Positions 35,135 to 42,537 of a DNA stretch of 64,000 nucleotides are shown here, piece by piece. Origin of the DNA: Microbacterium sp. cf332 (GTDB lineage Bacteria; Actinomycetota; Actinomycetes; Actinomycetales; Microbacteriaceae). Under the pieces are notes generated by a model. It searched no databases. It was given only the letters and a program-made list of their open reading frames with translations, and had not been told where the DNA came from. The stretch spans positions 1 to 64,000 of the forward strand of contig NZ_FNKN01000004.1 of assembly GCF_900102175.1 (NCBI RefSeq), written 5' to 3'. Made by a program: the position numbers and the translations under genes. Position 1 is the stretch's first letter. Each line of letters begins with the position of its first letter.

Positions 35135-35980
35135 ATGACCATCGACGACACCGCGACCACGACGACGACGTGGACGGCTTCGGGCACGTACAGCGACATC
35201 ACGTACGAGACCAGCCCGGACGGCATCGCGCTCATCACGATCGACCGGCCCCACAAGCGCAACGCCTTCCGCCCCCTGACGAGCGCGGAGCTCGTGCACG
35301 CCGTCGCGCGGGCGCGTCATGACTCGTCGGTCCGCGTCGTGCTGCTCCGCGGCGCCGGAGACCAGGCGTTCTGCTCGGGCGCCGACCTCTCCGAGCGCAC
35401 CGGCGACGCAGCCGACAGCTCGCACCGCGACATCGCTCCGGCCAACGTGCTCGACGTCCAGGTCGCGATCCGGCGCATCGAGAAGCCGGTGATCGCCCTC
35501 GTCGCCGGATACGCCGTCGGCGGCGGCCAGGTGCTGCAGCAGGTGTGCGACCTGTCGATCGCCGCCGAGAACGCCGTCTTCGGGCAGGTGGGGCCGCGCG
35601 TCGGCAGCTTCGACGGCGGCTACGGCATCAACCTCCTCGCCAAGCAGGTCGGGCACAAGCGGGCCAAGGAGATCTGGTTCCTCTGCCGTCGGTACGACGC
35701 CCAGCAGGCCCTCGCCTGGGGTCTGGTGAACACCGTGGTGCCGCTCGACCGGCTGCTCGACGAGGGCGTCGCGTGGGCGCTGGAGCTGTGCGCCATGTCG
35801 CCCGCCGCCCTGCGGATGCTCAAGAATGCTGTGAGTGCGGAGGAGGACGGGCTGCACGGCGTCGCCCAGCTGGCGAACGACAGCTGCCTGCTCTACTACG
35901 GCACCGACGAGGCGGCCGAGGGCGCCGAGGCCTTCATGCAGAAGCGGCAGCCGGAGTTCTCGGACAAGCTCGCCTTCTGA
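35135..35980 (+). CDS. MenB/BadI-like crotonase-fold hydrolase
   Basis: 281 residues from ATG 35135. Crotonase fold with oxyanion-hole glycines in VAGYAVGGGQVLQQVCDLSI (near residue 125), but the middle is of MenB type rather than ordinary enoyl-CoA hydratase: GQVGPRVGSFDGGYG (Asp near 158), KRAKEIWFLCRRYDAQQALA and WGLVNTVVPL. There are no menaquinone genes here. BadI, which opens 2-ketocyclohexanecarboxyl-CoA, is the degradative member of this subfamily, so a ring-opening (reverse Dieckmann) hydrolase is the best guess. The residue after GYG is Ile where MenB usually has Ser. It is co-oriented with the IclR gene, 27 nt on. Confidence 0.85.
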   Translation: MTIDDTATTTTTWTASGTYSDITYETSPDGIALITIDRPHKRNAFRPLTSAELVHAVARARHDSSVRVVLLRGAGDQAFCSGADLSERTGDAADSSHRDIAPANVLDVQVAIRRIEKPVIALVAGYAVGGGQVLQQVCDLSIAAENAVFGQVGPRVGSFDGGYGINLLAKQVGHKRAKEIWFLCRRYDAQQALAWGLVNTVVPLDRLLDEGVAWALELCAMSPAALRMLKNAVSAEEDGLHGVAQLANDSCLLYYGTDEAAEGAEAFMQKRQPEFSDKLAF

Positions 35981-36007
35981 CGCGCACGACATCGAGGAGC
36001 AGGATCC

Positions 36008-36802
36008 ATGGGAGCAAAGAACACCGCGCCGGGCGAAGAGCCCCAGGGAATGCTGGCGCGGGGCCTGTCGATCCTCGAAGCCCTGTCGCACCACCCCGAC
36101 GGAGCGTCCGTCACCGACGTCGCACGCGACGTGGGTCTGCCGATGAGCACGACCCACCGCCTGCTCAGCACGGAGACATCTCTGGGGTACGTCGCGTTCG
36201 ACCCCGAGCGCAAGACGTACCGCCTGGGGATGCGCGTGTTCGAGCTGGCCAATCGCGTGCGGGCGGTGACGGACCTCGGGTCGATCGCTCAGCCCGTCAT
36301 GCGCGAGCTCAGCCGCCGCACCGGCGAGACGACCCAGCTCGCCGTCCTGAGCAACGCGCGCGCCCTGTTCCTCGAGAAGGTGGGCACCGAGCAGGCCGTC
36401 GGCATCCGCGGCGCGGTCGGGCAGAGCGAGCCTCTCTACGCGACCTCGACGGGCAAGACGCTGCTCAGCCAACTCCCCGACGATCGCCTGACCGCGCTGC
36501 TCGACGAGATCGACCTCGCGCCGTGGTCGCCCACCACCATCACCTCGCGCGACGCGCTGCTCGGCGAGCTCGACCGCGTGCGATCGCGCGACTACGCGAC
36601 CGCGGACGAGGAGTTCGATCAGGGGGTGCGCGCCATCGCCGTGCCGGTGCGGGACGGCCGCGACGTCACGCGGGCGGCGCTCTGCATCTCGGCGCCCGCC
36701 TTCCGCGTGTCGATGCAGCGACTCACCGACTGGCTTCCCGATCTGCAGGCCGCAGCGCGTGAGATCGGCGTCCAGCTGCCCCTGCAGTCGCCGGATTACT
36801 GA
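36008..36802 (+). CDS. IclR-family transcriptional regulator
   Basis: 264 residues from ATG 36008. N-terminal winged helix (LARGLSILEALSHHPDGASV, VARDVGLPMSTTHRLLS) and C-terminal effector-binding GAF-like domain (LGSIAQPVMRELSRRTGETT, GQSEPLYATSTGKTLLSQLP, DEEFDQGVRAIAVPVRDG). It probably binds a substrate or CoA-pathway metabolite and controls the three catabolic operons through the TTCCA/TGGAA palindromes at 35039 and 42349. Activator or repressor cannot be told. Confidence 0.92.
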   Translation: MGAKNTAPGEEPQGMLARGLSILEALSHHPDGASVTDVARDVGLPMSTTHRLLSTETSLGYVAFDPERKTYRLGMRVFELANRVRAVTDLGSIAQPVMRELSRRTGETTQLAVLSNARALFLEKVGTEQAVGIRGAVGQSEPLYATSTGKTLLSQLPDDRLTALLDEIDLAPWSPTTITSRDALLGELDRVRSRDYATADEEFDQGVRAIAVPVRDGRDVTRAALCISAPAFRVSMQRLTDWLPDLQAAAREIGVQLPLQSPDY

Positions 36803-36824
36803 CCGATCAGACCCGCCAGGCCCC

Positions 36825-37688
36825 TCAGGCCCACCGCGTCACGCGCGAGACGAGCGCTCCGAGCAGGCGCATCGTCGCGAACGCCAGCGCCGAGAACACC
36901 AGCGCCACGACGACCATGCGGTCGACGAGCGAGAAGCGCAGCGTCTCGTTGAGCATCCACCCGAGCCCCGAGGTGAGCCCGTAGATCTCGCCCGCCAGCA
37001 CCGAGGTCCAGGCGACCAGGCCGCCGAACACCAGCGTGCCGCGCAGCTCGGGCAGGATGGCGGGCAGCACGACGCGCAGCCACAGGTTGAGTCCGCGCAC
37101 CCCCAGGGTGCGCGGGTACTCGGTGACGTGAGGACTGAGGTTCGCGACGGCGTTGGTCGTGCCCACGATCAGGATGAACGAGACGCCGAAGACGACGAAC
37201 AGCACGGCCGAGAGGTCGGTCGCGCCGAACCAGAGGGTGAACAGCGGGGCCATCGCGAGACCGGGCAGCATGCGGAAGACCTCGGCGAGACCGCCCACGC
37301 TGAGACGCACCGGACGCACCGCCGACAGCAGCAGCCCCAGTCCGATGCCGACGACGAGCGACAGCAGCAGCCCCACGACGACCCGGACGAGCGTCACGGC
37401 ACTGTTCGCGGCGAGCGCGAGCACGGCACCCGGGACGCTCTGCGCACCGCCCGTGCTGGTCGCGGTGACGCCCCACCCGCCGCTCCAGTAGTCGCTCACT
37501 CCGAGCAGGCCGGTTGTGGCGACGGTGACGAGCGAGGGCATCACGCGGTCGCCCTGCGGGGTGGTGGCGGCGAAGACCTGCGCGACGACCTCCCAGGCGA
37601 CGAGCGCGACGACGAGTCCCGCGATGACGCTGAGGGGCGACGGACGCGTCCGCAGGAGGAGCCGGCGCGCGGGTGCCGCGGCGGTCAT
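36825..37688 (-). CDS. ABC transporter permease (nitrate/sulfonate/taurine type), second
   Basis: 287 residues from ATG 37688, overlapping the ATPase stop (ATGA). Six membrane segments with the SsuC/TauC-like ATPase-contact loop (EYPRTLGVRGLNLWLRVVLP, AILPELRGTLVFGGLVAWTS). An unusual outer loop of about 35 residues after segment 1 (TPQGDRVMPSLVTVATTGLL, GVSDYWSGGWGV) is longer than in most relatives. It pairs with the other permease (38499-39338) to form a heterodimeric channel. Confidence 0.9.
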   Translation of the reverse strand: MTAAAPARRLLLRTRPSPLSVIAGLVVALVAWEVVAQVFAATTPQGDRVMPSLVTVATTGLLGVSDYWSGGWGVTATSTGGAQSVPGAVLALAANSAVTLVRVVVGLLLSLVVGIGLGLLLSAVRPVRLSVGGLAEVFRMLPGLAMAPLFTLWFGATDLSAVLFVVFGVSFILIVGTTNAVANLSPHVTEYPRTLGVRGLNLWLRVVLPAILPELRGTLVFGGLVAWTSVLAGEIYGLTSGLGWMLNETLRFSLVDRMVVVALVFSALAFATMRLLGALVSRVTRWA

Positions 37689-38476
37689 GACTGCATCCTC
37701 GCCGGAGCCTGCAGCACCTCGAGCAGCCGCGAGCGGATCGCGTCCGCCTCGACGTTCATCCGCAGGTCGTCGCCGCGGGGCCGCCCGAACGGCAGGTCGA
37801 TGTCGTAGCCGACACGACCGTCGGTGACGACGATGATGCGGTCGGCGAGCTTGAGCGCCTCGTCGACGTCGTGCGTCACGAACACGATGGTCTTGCCGGT
37901 CTCGCGCCAGAGCTCGAGCAGGGTCTCGTGCAGGTTGGCTCGGGTGAAGTAGTCGAGCGAACCGAACGGCTCGTCCATGAGCAGGATGTCGGGGTCGTTG
38001 GCGAACACCGCCGCGATCGCGACGCGTTTGCGCATGCCGCCCGACAGCTCCTTGGGCCAGGCCCGCTCGCGCCCCTGCAGGCCGACCGCTTCGATGAAGT
38101 GCCGCACCCGGGGCAGCCACTCCGATACGAGCACCCGGCGCATGCGCGGACCGAACGAGATGCTGTCCTGCACGCGCAGCCACATCGGGATCGCGTCCTG
38201 CTGGAAGACCATGCCGAGGTTCGCGTCGGGGCCGGTGACCTCGGCCCCCTCGGCGAGGATGCGCCCGCCGGTGGCGGGCTGGAGTCCGGCCATGCAGCGC
38301 AGCAGGGTGCTCTTGCCCTGGCCGGAGGGGCCGAGGATGCAGAGGAACTGTCCGCGCGGCACCGTGAGATCGAGCCCCTTCAGCGGCGTCACCGCCTGGG
38401 TCCCCGTGCCGAACGAGACGGTGAGGTCGGTGATCTCGAACGCCGACGGCGTGCGGGTGAGGGGTGCGGAGGTCAT
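37685..38476 (-). CDS. ABC transporter ATPase (nitrate/sulfonate/taurine type)
   Basis: 263 residues from ATG 38476. Walker A LGPSGQGKST, Q-loop VFQQDAIPMW, signature LSGGMRKRV, Walker B ILLMDEPFGSLDYF, switch His in VFVTHDVDEAL. The 'SGQGK' and 'SGGMRKR' variants are typical of SsuB/TauB proteins. It powers the two adjacent permeases. Confidence 0.93.
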   Translation of the reverse strand: MTSAPLTRTPSAFEITDLTVSFGTGTQAVTPLKGLDLTVPRGQFLCILGPSGQGKSTLLRCMAGLQPATGGRILAEGAEVTGPDANLGMVFQQDAIPMWLRVQDSISFGPRMRRVLVSEWLPRVRHFIEAVGLQGRERAWPKELSGGMRKRVAIAAVFANDPDILLMDEPFGSLDYFTRANLHETLLELWRETGKTIVFVTHDVDEALKLADRIIVVTDGRVGYDIDLPFGRPRGDDLRMNVEADAIRSRLLEVLQAPARMQS

Positions 38477-38498
38477 GATCGCCTTCTGTCTGAGTGGG

Positions 38499-39338
38499 TC
38501 ACTGCCAGCGGGTGAACAGCCGGATGACGCGTTGGAGGAGGAGGTCGAGGAGGATGGCGGCCACACCGATCGCGAGCGACAGCGCGAGCACCGCCGAGAC
38601 GTCGCCCTGGCTCGCGCGGATCGCGATGATGCGGCCCGCGCCGAACTGCGATCCGAGCAGCTCCACGGTGGTCTGCACGGCGATCGCCGTCGACAGTGCC
38701 ACCCGCAGGCCCGCGAGCACGGCCGGGAGCGCCGCCGGGACAACGACGTGACGGAACCGCCGACCCGCGTCGATGCCCTGGGTCGCCGCGTACTCCTCGA
38801 TGGCGGGCGGCAGCGAGAGGGCGGCGGACTGTGCGACGAGGCCGACGGTGACGAAGCAGTAGAACGCGACGAGCACGACCTTGCCGAGCGGCCCCTGCCC
38901 GAACCAGATGAGGCAGAACGGGGCGAGGACGAGCGCGGGGATCGACCCGAAGACGAACAGGGCGGGCTCGGACAGGTTGCGCACGGACTGCAGCCGGGCG
39001 CTGAGGAGGCCCACCGCGGCACCGGCTGCCGAGCCGACGGCCCACGCGAGGGTCGCCATGCCGACGGTCCACGCGATGTTGATGCCGTATCCCGGCGTCC
39101 GAACGCCGAGGTAGGCGAGCCCGGGGTCGGCGACGAAGCTGCGGGTGAAGCTCGTCGCGACCTCGACGGGAGTCGGCAGCACTGCGCGGTAGCCGATGAG
39201 CACGGCACCGATCTGCCACACGACGAGGAAAGCGACCACACCGATGGCCCGCCACTGCCAGCCTCGCACCCGTGGACGCCGCATCCCCCGCCCGGCGCGG
39301 GCGGCCGGGCGAGAGGCGGGGAGGGTCGCTGTCAGCAT
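38499..39338 (-). CDS. ABC transporter permease (nitrate/sulfonate/taurine type), first
   Basis: 279 residues from ATG 39338 with GGGGAG 8 nt upstream, 4 nt after the binding-protein stop. Six membrane segments and the ATPase-contact loop (EYAATQGIDAGRRFRHVVVP, AALPAVLAGLRVALSTAIAV). The C-terminus ends in a membrane segment plus LLLQRVIRLFTRWQ. Two different permease genes in one operon is less common than the single homodimeric permease of SsuC type. Confidence 0.9.
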   Translation of the reverse strand: MLTATLPASRPAARAGRGMRRPRVRGWQWRAIGVVAFLVVWQIGAVLIGYRAVLPTPVEVATSFTRSFVADPGLAYLGVRTPGYGINIAWTVGMATLAWAVGSAAGAAVGLLSARLQSVRNLSEPALFVFGSIPALVLAPFCLIWFGQGPLGKVVLVAFYCFVTVGLVAQSAALSLPPAIEEYAATQGIDAGRRFRHVVVPAALPAVLAGLRVALSTAIAVQTTVELLGSQFGAGRIIAIRASQGDVSAVLALSLAIGVAAILLDLLLQRVIRLFTRWQ

Positions 39339-39342
39339 CCGC

Positions 39343-40650
39343 TCACTCCCCGGCGGCTGCCGCGAGCCGATAGGCGTCGAGATAGTTGCGCGCGTCGTAC
39401 TGGGCCTGGGCGGAGGTCTTGAGCTCTCCGTCGGGCGCTGCAGCGAGGGCCTCGTCGGCGGCGGTCCGGTACTCCTGCAGCGCCGCCCAGATGTCGCCGG
39501 CGATGCTGAGCTGATCGGGCGTGTGCCCCTCGGCGATGACGCCCTGAGCCGCGATGCTGTCGATCTGCGCACCCATCACGGTCTCGAAGAAGAAGGGCGC
39601 TTCCTCGTCCTCGTAGAACTCGGCGGCGTCCTCGAAGGTGCGCAGCGAGTAGAGCCCGTCGAAGGTCGCGGCCAGGTCCGCAGCCGAGAGGTCGGAGCCG
39701 GTGTAGCTGTTGAGGTAGTCGATGTAGTCCGCGGCGACGCCCTCGGGGTCGGCCTCGAACTCGTCGACGAGGCGGTAGATCACCGAGGCGTAGCGCAGCA
39801 GCGTGTCCCAGTTGTCCTCCGCGAACTCGGTCGTGGTGAGGTAGCCCGAGAAGGTGGCTCGCAGCGAGACGGTCTCATCGGCCGGAGAGTTCTCGATGAC
39901 GTCGGGCAGCGCGACGAGCGACTCCCAGCCGTCGCCGAGCAGGCGCACGATCTCCACGGCACCCGTCGGCGAGACGAAGTCCGCTTGGCCCGCCTGGGCG
40001 GCGCGCACGATGTCGGGATTGGCGAGGTAGGTCACGTTCCACGCGCCCATGTCGGTGCCGGCGGTGCTGGTGATGAGCTGGTAGAAGGTGGGCACGACGC
40101 CGTCGCGCAGGATGACGTCCTGACCGTCGAGCTGCGACAGGACCGCGGCGAGCGCCTCGTCGTAGTCCTTGCCCGACTCCATCTCGTCGGCGAGCGTGCG
40201 GTACTTCCCCTCGGGCGCGAGGATGCGGTATCCGTAGAAGACGTCCTGGATCTGGAAGGCCACGACGTTGTCGACGTTGTCCATCTGCGAGATGAGCGCC
40301 GGCGGGTAGCCCGACCCGACCTCGATCTGACCGTTGAGAAGCGGCGTCACGGCGGCGATGAGATCGGCTTTCACGCCGACCGGAGCGGGGTCGAAGGTGA
40401 TGCCGACGTCCGAGAAGTAGCCGCGGACGGCACCGGCTGCGGCGAGCATCTCGTCGCCGTAGGGGCTGAGGCCGGCTTTCAGCGTGACCTCGGGGATGGA
40501 ATCGCCGGGCTCGCTCAGCTCGGCCGGCGCGAGCGAGGCGGGGGCCGCGCCCTCTCCGGCCGGGGTGTCCGAGGCGCAGCCTGCGAGCAGGGCGAGGACG
40601 GTGAGCGCGGCGGACGCGCCGAGAGTGGCGCGCAGTGCGGGCTTTCGCAT
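39343..40650 (-). CDS. ABC transporter substrate-binding lipoprotein (nitrate/sulfonate/taurine type)
   Basis: 435 residues from ATG 40650, with AGGAGA upstream. The signal peptide ends in a lipobox (LALLAGCASD). The fold pattern follows: VTLKAGLSPYGDEMLAAAGA, PLLNGQIEVGSGYPPALISQ, FQIQDVFYGYRILAPEGKYR. The chain is longer than the usual 320-340 residues and has an Asp/Glu-rich C-terminal half. By position it would bind the substrate of the catabolic island, a carboxylate or cyclic amide rather than a sulfonate, since no monooxygenase gene is nearby. Confidence 0.9.
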   Translation of the reverse strand: MRKPALRATLGASAALTVLALLAGCASDTPAGEGAAPASLAPAELSEPGDSIPEVTLKAGLSPYGDEMLAAAGAVRGYFSDVGITFDPAPVGVKADLIAAVTPLLNGQIEVGSGYPPALISQMDNVDNVVAFQIQDVFYGYRILAPEGKYRTLADEMESGKDYDEALAAVLSQLDGQDVILRDGVVPTFYQLITSTAGTDMGAWNVTYLANPDIVRAAQAGQADFVSPTGAVEIVRLLGDGWESLVALPDVIENSPADETVSLRATFSGYLTTTEFAEDNWDTLLRYASVIYRLVDEFEADPEGVAADYIDYLNSYTGSDLSAADLAATFDGLYSLRTFEDAAEFYEDEEAPFFFETVMGAQIDSIAAQGVIAEGHTPDQLSIAGDIWAALQEYRTAADEALAAAPDGELKTSAQAQYDARNYLDAYRLAAAAGE

Positions 40651-40662
40651 GGTGTCTCCTGG

Positions 40663-40735
40663 TGGTGCGTCGGGTGGGTGTGGTGCGTCGGGTGGGTGTG
40701 TGGTGCGTCGGATGGGTCTGGTGCGTCGGCGGATG
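40663..40735. repeat. Four tandem 18-20-bp repeats
   Basis: TGGTGCGTCGGGTGGGTG occurs at 40663, 40681, 40701 and 40719 (spacing 18, 20, 18) with growing divergence. The repeats fill most of the 100-bp gap between ligase and binding-protein genes of one operon, so they would lie in the mRNA leader of the binding-protein gene. Confidence 0.8.
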
Positions 40736-40750
40736 CGGGCGGTGCGGGAA

Positions 40751-42346
40751 TCACGCAGGGGCACGCGATGCGGACGCCGCGTCGACCTCGAGCACGCGGG
40801 CGCCGACGACCGGCACCCCGCTGTAGAGGTCGTCGACGAGCTGCGCGTGGTGGTCGAACACGACGCGGCGGACGATCTTGCCGCCCGCGGTGAGCTCGCC
40901 GTCGTCGGCACGGAGCGCGCGGGGCACGAGGAGGACCCGGCGGACGCGCTCGGGCGGCGACAGCCGGCTGTTCACCTCGTGCAGCCCGTCGAGGAGGGCG
41001 TCGTCGTCCGGATGCCGTCCGAACACGATCGCGCTCAGGTAGGGCCGCCCGTCGCCGACGAGGAGGACGTCCGGGACGCCCAGCACGATCCGCATCCGGT
41101 TCTCGGTCGGCTCGGGCGCGATGTTCTTGCCCGTCGACGTGACGAGGAGGTTCTTCTTGCGCCCGGTGATCCACAGGAAGCCGTCGTCGTCGAGCGAGCC
41201 GAGGTCGCCGGTGCGCAGCCACCCGTCGACGAAGGCATCGCGCGTCGCCTCCGGGTCGTCGAGATACCCGACGAAGATGTTCGCGCCTCGGGCGAGCACT
41301 TCGCCGTCGTCGGCGATCCGCAGCTCCACCCCGGGCAGGGCGCGCCCCACGCTCCCGGGCCGCTGCGCGTGCGGTGCGCACAGGGTCAACGCGGCGGAGC
41401 TCTCGGTCAGGCCGTATCCCTCGACGAGCGGTACGCCCGCCCGGGCGTAGGCGTCGAGGATGGCCGCATCGATCGGCGCTCCGCCCGTGAGCGCGTACTT
41501 CAACCGGGTGCCGAAGACCTCGCGCAGGCGCTGCGGATCGCCGCCCACGCGGTGATAGGCACTCTCGAACAGCCGCGGCACTCCGGGCACGTAGGTCGGA
41601 CGGCTCTGCCGGATCTGCTCGAGGAGGTCCGGTGTCGCGCCGCTGCCGTAGACGAGCTCGCCGCCGAGGGCGAGCGTGGAGAACTGCTGCAGCCGAGCCG
41701 AGACATGGGCCAGCGGGAGGTAGACGAAGGCGTGCTCGCGATGCTCCGCCCCCTCGGGTCCGGCCGCCTCGAACGCGGCCGCCGCACTCACGACGGCGAT
41801 CCAGTTCGCGTGGGTCAGGATGCAACCCTTCGGGGCGCCGGTGGATCCCGACGAGAAGACGATCGAGAAGGTCCGGTCTTCCGGCACTCCCGCCGACCGA
41901 CGCTCGACGACCTCGCTCTGGGCGGCCGTCAGCTCGGCGGGGCCGGCGAGCGCGACATCCGCGCCCCCTTCGGCCAGCCGCAGCACGACGGCCGACGTCG
42001 GCGGCAGGTCGTCGCGATCCGTGACGACGACCGCCGGCCGGGTCCGAGCCAGGAGGTCCGCGACCTGGTGCACCGACGACGTCGGGTACACCGGCACCGA
42101 CGGCGCGCCGATCGTCGCGGCGGCGAGGTCGACGACGGTCCACGCCGGCGAGGTCTGCGCGACGATCATGACAGGCGCCTCGGCTCCCGCCCCGGCGTCG
42201 GCGAGGATCGCAGCCGCGCGACGCACCTCGTCGTGGAGCTCGCCGTAGGTGCGCGACACCCACGAACCGGCGCGCTGATACCGCTGCGCGTTCGCCGCAT
42301 TGCCCGCGCGCAGGTGCGACGAGAGCCAGGAAGCGATCGGGGTCAT
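40751..42346 (-). CDS. AMP-forming acyl-CoA ligase
   Basis: 531 residues from ATG 42346, with AGGTGG 5 nt upstream. ANL-superfamily motifs: IVFSSGSTGAPKGCILTHAN near residue 165, VEGYGLTESS near 309, DGWLRTGDLG near 380, ITGRKKNLLVTSTGKNIAPE, and a C-terminal lysine in TAGGKIVRRVVF near 490. It resembles FadD15-type long-chain ligases. It would activate the acid imported by the adjacent ABC transporter. The ribosome-binding site overlaps the IclR-type palindrome at 42349-42363. Confidence 0.92.
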   Translation of the reverse strand: MTPIASWLSSHLRAGNAANAQRYQRAGSWVSRTYGELHDEVRRAAAILADAGAGAEAPVMIVAQTSPAWTVVDLAAATIGAPSVPVYPTSSVHQVADLLARTRPAVVVTDRDDLPPTSAVVLRLAEGGADVALAGPAELTAAQSEVVERRSAGVPEDRTFSIVFSSGSTGAPKGCILTHANWIAVVSAAAAFEAAGPEGAEHREHAFVYLPLAHVSARLQQFSTLALGGELVYGSGATPDLLEQIRQSRPTYVPGVPRLFESAYHRVGGDPQRLREVFGTRLKYALTGGAPIDAAILDAYARAGVPLVEGYGLTESSAALTLCAPHAQRPGSVGRALPGVELRIADDGEVLARGANIFVGYLDDPEATRDAFVDGWLRTGDLGSLDDDGFLWITGRKKNLLVTSTGKNIAPEPTENRMRIVLGVPDVLLVGDGRPYLSAIVFGRHPDDDALLDGLHEVNSRLSPPERVRRVLLVPRALRADDGELTAGGKIVRRVVFDHHAQLVDDLYSGVPVVGARVLEVDAASASRAPA

Positions 42347-42348
42347 GA

Positions 42349-42363
42349 TTCCACCTAATGGAA
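42349..42363. promoter_or_regulatory. IclR operator candidate, site 2
   Basis: TTCCACC-T-AATGGAA, same 7-1-7 layout as 35039-35053 and identical at 13 of 15 positions. It ends 3 nt before the ligase ATG and includes its ribosome-binding site. Two matching palindromes in front of two operons that flank the IclR gene are good evidence for a local regulon. Confidence 0.62.
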
Positions 42364-42487
42364 GAGGTATCTATCTGGTGGTATCAATCTAGATGGCCGC
42401 CTCCGCGCGAGCCGTCGATTTCGCCCATTCGTAACAGGCCTTTTACACGTCGGCGAGGCACCCGCTGCTCCCCGGACCGCGAACGCG

Positions 42488-42524
42488 CGAGTCCCCGCGA
42501 CCGTCATCCGGCCGCGGGGACTCG
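42488..42524 (-). terminator. Strong hairpin after the peptide-binding protein gene
   Basis: CGAGTCCCCGCG (42488-42499) and CGCGGGGACTCG (42513-42524) form a perfect 12-bp stem with a 13-nt loop, 13 bp beyond the stop at 42538. No T-run follows. Likely transcription terminator of the Dpp-type operon. Confidence 0.65.
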
Positions 42525-42537
42525 TGCTCGTGCTCGG

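Noticed and set aside
35036..36472. Large minus-strand frame opposite the MenB-like and IclR genes
   Set aside because: Both plus-strand genes have full family motifs; the frame is a shadow.
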